From: Chara braunii | Taxonomy: Eukaryota; Streptophyta; Charophyceae; Charales; Characeae | Assembly (NCBI GenBank): GCA_003427395.1 | Contig: BFEA01000319.1 | Coordinates: 1,570,214 to 1,593,387, forward strand | DNA: 23,174 nt | Direction of reading: 5' to 3' | Shown here: positions 17,403 through 23,174 of the stretch, piece after piece | Position numbering within the stretch: position 1 is the first letter of the stretch | Layout of the letters: each line of letters begins with the position of its first letter | Made by a program: the position numbers and the translations under genes | Notes under the pieces: generated by a model | Told to the model about the DNA's origin: nothing | The model's input: only the letters and a program-made list of their open reading frames with translations | Databases searched by the model: none

Positions 17403-18955
17403 CGCAACTCTGTCAGTGTGCGCGGCGTTGGCCAATCTCTAATCGCTGCGATTTTGTTGTCTTCAGGTCTAACGCCGTCTCCGTCTAAGACATGGCCTAA
17501 GTACAAAACCTGCGTCTTGGCCCATTCACACTTCTTCGCGTTGATCTTGAAGTTAGCTTCTCTAAGCTTCTCCAAGACCTGCCTCAGATGACCCTCATGC
17601 TCCTAGAGGGTCTTGCTAAACACTAGAATATCATCTAAATACACTACAACAAATCTATTTAACCATGGCCTCAAGACGTCATTCATACAACGTTGGAAAG
17701 TCGTTGGCGCCTTGGTTAGTCCAAAGGGCATAACTATAAACTCGTAGTGCCCGTATCTAGTCTGGAATGCTTTCTTATACTGATCATCAGGATGAACCTC
17801 TATCTGATGATAGTCGGACTTCAAATCTATCTTTGAGGAATACTTACAACCCTGCACTCGGTCTAACAAATCATCTATACGGGGCAATGGTTCTGCATTC
17901 TTTATTGTGATAGCATTAAGACCCCTATAGTCTATACACATTCTGAGCTCTCCCTCCTTCTTGGGGACAAAAAGAACAGGTGCTCCAAATGGAGATGAAC
18001 TGGGCCTAATCCAACCCTTCTCAAGGAGCTCGTCTAACTGTTTACGCAGCTCCTCTAACTCCCTTGGGGACATCCTATATACAGCACCCTTAGGAGTGCT
18101 ACCGCCAGGCTCTATCTCTATGCGATGCTGGATCAGCCGCGACACTACTCCTGTAGGTGGCTTAGCTAAATCTGTAAATTCCTCTCGCAGCTTGGCAATA
18201 GCAGGGTCTATGGGTCTTTCCTCCTTAGGCTCAGTGACCGGCCTTACATAGGCTACAAAAACCTGCTCTTCTAACTGCTCCTTCTTTACTAATCGCGCGA
18301 ACGCGGGAGCACTGGGACAACAATGTGCCAGGGTATTGTCTACTCCTGACACATGAAACAGGCGAGCAGTCTTAACTTCACCTATGGGACTAGGGAGCCT
18401 ACACTCGTGCTCTCTCAAATGGAGTGTGGCCCCTGCCGCCTCTCCCCAGTCCATTCCTAGGACTATATCGAAAGGAAGGCTGTCTTCTACGAGGAGAGTC
18501 AGGGAATGGAGAACTTTTTCCACCTTCCCATCTTTCTCTAGGCGAAAGTACGTCTGGACTCCCTCTACGTAATCCTCGACTTGCATAGTGCGATTGTCTG
18601 CGAGGATACTGACTATAGGGTCTTCTAACTTTTGGACTTTGAAATCCAGCTTCAACTTCTGCAACGCTTTTCTACTAATATAGTTGCGGGTGGCCCCACT
18701 GTCTATAAGGGCCTTTACTCTACCTCTAAAAAATTCTACATCTACTAACACGAGTTTTCCTTTCGCATCCTTTTTCATATTGGCCCAGTCAGGCATCCTC
18801 TCCTTCAACTCTTCACCCACACCTGTGAGAGAAGTACCTAGAGAGACTCTAACACAAGCAGTCTCTGGACAACTATCTAGGTACTGGCCAGCAACCTTTG
18901 TCGTAGGCTCATGTGGTTTGGGAGTCCTCTGTGTTGCGCGCACTCTTCTCCACAT
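17393..18955 (-). pseudogene. Aspartic protease and reverse transcriptase
   Basis: A 450-codon open frame (18955-17603) followed, after one in-frame TAG at 17603-17605, by 70 more codons in the same frame to 17393. Residues 82-95 hold the protease active site [12 protein letters not shown], with the flap and ILG-like segment near 163-170 (DIVLGMDW). The RT follows: [13 protein letters not shown] (321-333), MCIDYRGLN (339-347), [12 protein letters not shown] (374-385, catalytic Asp377), [12 protein letters not shown] (406-417) and YLDD (439-442, catalytic pair). The enzyme processes the polyprotein and copies the RNA to DNA. All catalytic residues visible are intact. The stop lies just after the YLDD block, in a position normally held by an acidic or polar residue. 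The ATG at 18955 is the first in frame; the true upstream junction with gag is disrupted. Confidence 0.92.
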
Positions 18956-18983
18956 GGCCTAGGGGTAAGGGCAGTTACAACCC

Positions 18984-20949
18984 CTACCAGCGGTTGCCTT
19001 TTGCTGTTTGTGCAGCATACCGGGCTTCTCTATACTTTGGGCAGAACTTGATGATATGGATCACCGCAATAAATACACTGATCGTGATCAATCCGTCTTT
19101 GCCATACGGACTGCTCTAAGCCCAAGTCTTCCCAGGGCCTGCCTTGCGGCAAGCCTGGGTGCCATCCACCTCTTCTTGGAGGTGACCGATAAGATCGTGA
19201 GCGATTAAGCGGGGGACCTTGACCCCTACCTCCCTCTTGGCGGTTTCCCTTACCGCCAACCCCCTGAGCGCCCTATCCTCGGCCACCTGAGGCCCGGCCC
19301 CCTTGGCCCTGGCCTCCTCCTCTTCCTTGCGGCCTCCCTCCAGCCGCGACAGCACCGTAGGTCCTCCCCTGACCTCCACTACTGTCCCCCTCATCCAGGC
19401 CCCACTCTATCTAGCTATATGGGACCTCATATGTACCAATTCATCTAACGTAAGGATCAAACGATCCTTTCCCTTTACCTGACCTGAGATGGTACGGCCT
19501 TTCCACTTTTTGCCTTTGTCTAAGTCCCTGTGCCAGAAAGTGGAAACTGGCATGGACGGGGCCTCGAACAGCACCACCTCTCTACTCAATGTATCATATG
19601 TCATGGTCAATTGTCAGCTCTTCTCAAAGAAGTGCCCACGTAGGGGCTCTGGCATGGCACAATAGAAGAGATTGACCAACTGGGGCTCAGTGACCCCGTA
19701 GTCTGGGACGACTACCAGCTCGTCCATTACGCCTTTGAGTGCTCTGGCACTCCTCCACTAGCGTGAGTGGATAGTTTGCAGTTTGTCAGAGGCCCTGACG
19801 CCTCGCGTGACATCTGCAAATCGCTCCTTAAGGAGTTTAAATAACTTAGGGAGAGGGGTGATCTTAGAATAGGCGACCATATTGTTCTCGCACTGTGCAG
19901 CGCGGGCGAGCGATCTAGCGAAGCTGGCTGCTTCGTCCTTGAGGGCCTGAAAGGCAATGAGGACTTGTTCCTCAAGCACAATGTGCTGTAAATAAACGTA
20001 CGTGTTAATGTTCGCCTCCCAATTATCGAAGTTTTCTTCCTTCTTCCCATTGTAGGGTTCAGGAAACTTGATCTTTACAGGCTCTCTGTGGGGCCGTACC
20101 TCTTCTTCCTTCGGCACGACCAGCTTTGCGCCCTCAATGGCGCCTTCTCAAACTTCTCAGTGCCTTCTATCCTCGCCTTCATTTTTGCACCCATGTGCAG
20201 CATCATCTCACGTGCAAACTCTCTAAACCCCAGACGGATGGAGTGTAAAGTGATATCTTGGGCTCGAGCAAACTGATGTTGCTCGTCCCAGGCTCTGGCT
20301 AGGAGTTCTATATTTCTTGACATAACATCTAATTTCCCTTGTATTTCTGCTTGCGCCTGCATCTCCTCCCTCTGCACCTTTATCACCTCCAACTCCCTCG
20401 CCATTTTGCTAGCCTCATCCATCCTCCTTTTCTTCTCCCTAGTGAGACGCAACTTCCACTGTAACTTCTTCTCCTCTTCTATAGTCTGACGTCTCAAAGG
20501 GTCCTTTTCTGCTTCCCACTCCCTGATTACGGATTCCTTTTCCTCTGGGGGAACATACAACATGGCCTCTTCCTCTTCTCCTAGATATAAATTAGCTACC
20601 CACTCTGAGATCTTCTTCTCCATCCATGCATCCTCGTTCTTGGTGACACTGGATTCTCCTCTCTGCCCTGCACCTCTTCTGAACAGGGCTCTTCCTTTTC
20701 CTCCTCCTCTTCTATCTCTTCCTCGTCCACAACTTTCATCCTTTCTTCCTCCTCCTTCTTCAATCTTTCCATCTCTTCCTCCAACTTCTTCCTCTTCGCC
20801 GCCTGCTCCTCTTGTAGGGCCAACTTCTTGGCCTGTCTAATTAACTCCTTAGTCTCTTTCTCTTTTCTCTCTTGCAATATGGCGGCGGCTTGCTCTTCCT
20901 GAGCTTTCGTGTAAGGGGTGGTGCTCTTGTCACTACGGAGGTCAACCAT
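18984..20949 (-). pseudogene. gag with zinc knuckle, frameshifted
   Basis: Capsid and nucleocapsid precursor. The start is the ATG at 20949 in ACCATGG context (MVDLRSDKS); the longer reading upstream lacks an ATG. Residues about 20-100 are extremely Lys/Glu-rich and should form a coiled coil. A frameshift near 20640 leads to KISEWVANLYLGEEEEAM and more coiled coil, one near 20140 to the retrotransposon gag domain (IKFPEPYNGKKEENFDNW, then LARAAQCENN). In-frame stops are TAG at 19758-19760 and TGA at 19614-19616. A further shift near 19400 precedes a Gly/Arg/Glu-rich segment. At 19041-19077 a CCHC zinc knuckle is split between two frames: CIYCGDP in one, HIIKFCPKY in the other, consistent with loss of about 5 bases. 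The frame ends at a TAG at 18984-18986. Confidence 0.85.
19041..19077 (-). other. Broken CCHC zinc knuckle of gag
   Basis: The nucleic-acid-binding C-x2-C-x4-H-x4-C motif is recognisable, but Cys-Cys and His-Cys lie in different frames. This confirms a real deletion inside gag rather than a second gene. Confidence 0.75.
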
Positions 20950-21544
20950 GGTGAAAGGTGCACAACCTAGAGCCAGTTCCACTCCTCACCACTTAGACTC
21001 ACACCCCTGGCTGACTTAACCTAAGACTGACTCAACTAAGGACCACAAAATCTTTGTAAGATCCTGTCAACTATGGTCTCTAGCCTGGACCTAAACTAAG
21101 GCTGTCACTACAGGACTTATTGCTGATCAGGAGGCATTTAAGGAGATACCCCGTAACTCCTCAGGAATGATTTAACGTCGCAAACAGGACGACGTGATCA
21201 GCAAGTCCTCTCAAGACTTAGACAGCTTGTTGTGCAGCCCACAACTCGGATTTTGGGCCTACTGTGCCACACCGAGCAGCCCATTGGTCTGTACCGGTCC
21301 TTGGGAGGGTTCGTGTCCTCCGGGTCAGTCGGGTCGTTAGACACAACCTTTAGCCCTACTCAGCCCGTGTGGGTTTGGTCAACAAAGCTCTACGACCACA
21401 TTCACAGAGTTCCTATCACCTGGACAAAAGAGACTCAATGCAGAAAGAAGAGACAGACAGACTCAGCAAGTACCATGGGGTGAGTGCACATCCATTGGGC
21501 GAGGGGATAGGCTGAAGGCTTGGCGAGAATATACCAACTCCAGC

Positions 21545-21710
21545 TTGGTCAATTTTGTGGTCAACAGCCCGGATTGACGCTGGTCAACGCTTGGTCAACT
21601 TGTCGGTCAACACCTTGGTCAGCACCAGACAGCTTGCTGGTCAACTTTCCGGTCAAAGTCTTGGTCAACGTTGGTCAACCCTTCGGTCAACACCTTAGTC
21701 AACCCTTGGT
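21545..21710 (-). promoter_or_regulatory. Minisatellite of W-box (TTGACC) units
   Basis: GGTCAA (TTGACC on the element's coding strand) occurs at 21547, 21559, 21582, 21593, 21605, 21639, 21651, 21663, 21673 and 21685. Variants lie at 21617 (GGTCAG) and 21697 (AGTCAA). Spacing is close to 12 bases or twice that, so this is a minisatellite of about 12 bp with one W-box core per unit. In plants TTGACC/T is the core bound by WRKY factors. A regulatory role here is inference. Confidence 0.6.
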
Positions 21711-21978
21711 TCGGCTATGGCTGCCGAGCTCTTTCTCCCTCGCCAATCTTCCTTGTCCTTCTCCCTCCTTCCTTCTTTCTCTTCCTTTCTCGCTTCACCC
21801 CGACTATGGCTTCCTTCACTCTCATTGTCCCTCCTTCCTTCTCCCTAGCTATGTCTTCTTCTCCTTTGTCTCTCCTCCCTTCTCCTTCGCTTCACCTTCC
21901 TCTTTCTTGATAACCCTGTGTCCGAGCTCCGCGGCTATGGCCGCTTTCCCTCCTGGTCCGCACAACAATCTTGTATCG

Positions 21979-21981
<3 letters not shown>

Positions 21982-22027
<46 letters not shown>
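21982..22027. repeat. (TC)n microsatellite in the leader
   Basis: Pure CT repeat of about 22 units, like the tract at 1-66. It lies inside the retrotransposon leader and is pyrimidine on the plus strand, so purine (GA) in the element RNA. Confidence 0.95.
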
Positions 22028-22028
<1 letters not shown>

Positions 22029-22491
22029 TCGTCGTTGTCTTCTGTGCAGGTACGCCGCACCTCACTCCGCAACCGAGCTATGGCGGATTTTTCTTACTTC
22101 GGTGCACCTCAGCTATGGCGCCCACTGGCGCGCGTCTTCTTCCTGCCGGCAACAACGATGGCGCGTGGGGTAACGGGAACCTGCTCCGATACCAATGCAA
22201 TCAGACTCGCTTTCACTTCCACTTCACATACATGCAAACAGATGGCGATTCACACTGGCGCAGTGCGCCCACTCGAAGCTCAGAGATATGGAAGACGAGA
22301 ACACAGTTCAGATGCAAATTCACTTCAAACAGGCTATGGCGCATCGGCGCCCATACATCCCAACCTTCGTCACTGTGTCCAACCCCAGTGTTCGCACACG
22401 CTCACTCTGGATCTCCCTGAATACTCCACACACACTCACTCAGTATCCCCCCCCCCCACACTATCAGCTACCTCTAACCTATGGCGGCTAT

Positions 22492-22503
22492 GGCCGCTCG
22501 CCA
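22492..22503 (-). other. Candidate primer binding site
   Basis: On the minus strand TGGCGAGCGGCC begins about 8-10 bases after the inferred LTR end, and TGG fits pairing with a tRNA CCA end. Which tRNA would end in GGCCGCTCGCCA is not known to me, and the common TGGTATCAGAGC site is absent. Confidence 0.2.
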
Positions 22504-22510
22504 CTACTGC

Positions 22511-23174
22511 TATGGCTACAATCTCGCTCTTCACCCCACTTCATGTTCGGGCAACCTGCAGACCACCTTCGCACAAGACGCTGTAGCAGCGCTTCCGCAT
22601 GGCTTACGCAGCGAATGAATGAATGGCTGGGCGCTGCCTCTTGATTTATACTTCTGTAACTCGTTGGTCTGCCCCCTTTCCCACCAGCCCATGGTGCACA
22701 CAGTCCCTCATGGTACTTGCTCGACTGGGCTGTGACTGACTGGACCGGTACCGCTGACTGCACGGGATTGCACTGCCGACTCAATGCAATCGCACTGCCG
22801 ACACAGTGCTGTTGGGCTCACCACTTGCCCACTTGCCCCTGGCTAAACGTGAGACAACTTGGAAAGGCCACTTCCGGACCTTCCGGACCTTCCGGAAGTC
22901 TGTGGACTTGGCCTTTCGAGGACTGTAGCAGCTACGCCCTTGACCTTTCAGAACATCTACAGCTACGACCTCTACAGAGCTTTGACCCCTACTCGACAGA
23001 CCTACTGATCGAACCCCTACAGCTACGCAGACGTACGACAGACATCAAACAACTGCCAAAATAGAGGTCACGGGTTCAAACACTCGGGGGTCAACTCGAT
23101 ACTGTACATGGGCAAGGTAAGGTCTGGGGATCGAACTCTAGTGCCCGCATCTGTGACTGCAGAAAGGTGAAAAC
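22511..23174 (-). repeat. 5' LTR, cut by the window end
   Basis: Counterpart of 13423-14077, including TATGGCTACA at the inner end. Compared with the left LTR it has an extra CCTTCCGGA-type 9-mer near 22880 and about 15 single-base differences. The last few bases of U3 lie beyond the window, so the second target-site copy cannot be checked. Confidence 0.85.
22644..22650 (-). promoter_or_regulatory. TATA box of the 5' LTR
   Basis: TATAAAT on the minus strand, the same as at 13556-13562 in the 3' LTR. This copy would drive the genomic transcript through the leader into gag. Confidence 0.6.

Larger units (their letters stand above)
20950..22510 (-). other. Leader between 5' LTR and gag
   Basis: About 1.5 kb without a convincing gene, long for a chromovirus leader. 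It holds, from the LTR inward, repeated CTATGG words (21715 to 22510), a (TC)n tract, pyrimidine-rich sequence (21720-21910), the W-box minisatellite (21545-21710) and unique sequence up to the gag start. Plus-strand frames here (21520-22173, 21918-22586, 22195-22644) are Ser/Leu/Pro-rich composition products. Confidence 0.6.
13425..23174 (-). mobile_element. Degenerate Ty3/Gypsy chromovirus, nearly full length
   Basis: Minus-strand LTR retrotransposon, right to left: 5' LTR (cut by the window end), leader, gag, protease, reverse transcriptase, RNase H, an insertion, integrase with a C-terminal chromodomain, and 3' LTR. Integrase after RNase H makes it Ty3/Gypsy; the chromodomain makes it a chromovirus, whose integrase tail directs insertion to marked chromatin. 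Every coding module has frameshifts or stops, so it cannot move by itself. LTR divergence is only about 2 percent by eye. The gag resembles, from memory, families common in Chara braunii. Confidence 0.9.

Noticed and set aside
21520-22644. Long plus-strand Ser/Leu-rich frames
   Set aside because: They arise from pyrimidine-rich leader sequence and a (TC)n tract on the strand opposite the retrotransposon's coding strand.
22488-23064. Open frames matching those at 13379-13967
   Set aside because: They are duplicated only because the two LTRs are duplicated; no protein family is recognised.

Overview
The window looks like nuclear DNA of a streptophyte green alga, most likely a charophyte such as Chara. 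Three things point there. A degenerate Ty3/Gypsy chromovirus has a very charged gag that resembles, from memory, the gag family abundant in the Chara braunii genome. A short piece of plastid rps7 of streptophyte type lies in non-plastid DNA. The rest is retroelement debris, microsatellites and duplicated non-coding DNA, with no bacterial-style gene packing. No intact host protein gene, rRNA or tRNA could be supported. One undetermined base (10815) marks a draft assembly.

Layout. 1-66 is a (TC)n tract. 551-673 is an in-frame 5' fragment of plastid rps7. About 1270-1695 carries three copies of a small covarying hairpin and A-tracts, probably tails of LINE-type elements. 2711-3452 is the most striking part: ten hairpins in a row, nine sharing a 20-nt core and most having their own stem sequence that changes in a compensatory way. 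It is followed by a degenerate array with a period of about 123 bp (3708-4740), with a 59-bp and a 363-bp tandem duplication inside it. 5442-5882 is a strongly structured segment between two poly(T) tracts. About 5883-8670 is a 5'-truncated, minus-strand non-LTR retrotransposon with the zinc-binding region downstream of its reverse transcriptase. 8670-13090 is non-coding: simple repeats, a G-quadruplex-type run and a 232-bp tandem duplication. 13093-13257 is a foldback with a perfect 39-bp stem.

13425 to the window end is one minus-strand chromovirus. It has a 3' LTR at the left (13425-14084), then integrase with a chromodomain, RNase H, reverse transcriptase, protease and gag, a leader of about 1.5 kb and a 5' LTR cut by the window edge (22511-23174). 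Both LTRs carry a TATA box in the matching orientation and differ by roughly 15 substitutions and one 9-bp indel (counted by eye). The coding region is broken by many frameshifts and stops, and about 1.1 kb of foreign sequence sits between RNase H and integrase. The leader holds a minisatellite of about 12 bp in which most units contain a TTGACC W-box core.

The LTRs, gag, protease, reverse transcriptase, RNase H and integrase form one replication unit, now non-autonomous. The LINE fragment is an independent dead insertion. The hairpin array at 2711-3452 is not explained by either element and is the best candidate for an undescribed structured RNA or repeat system.
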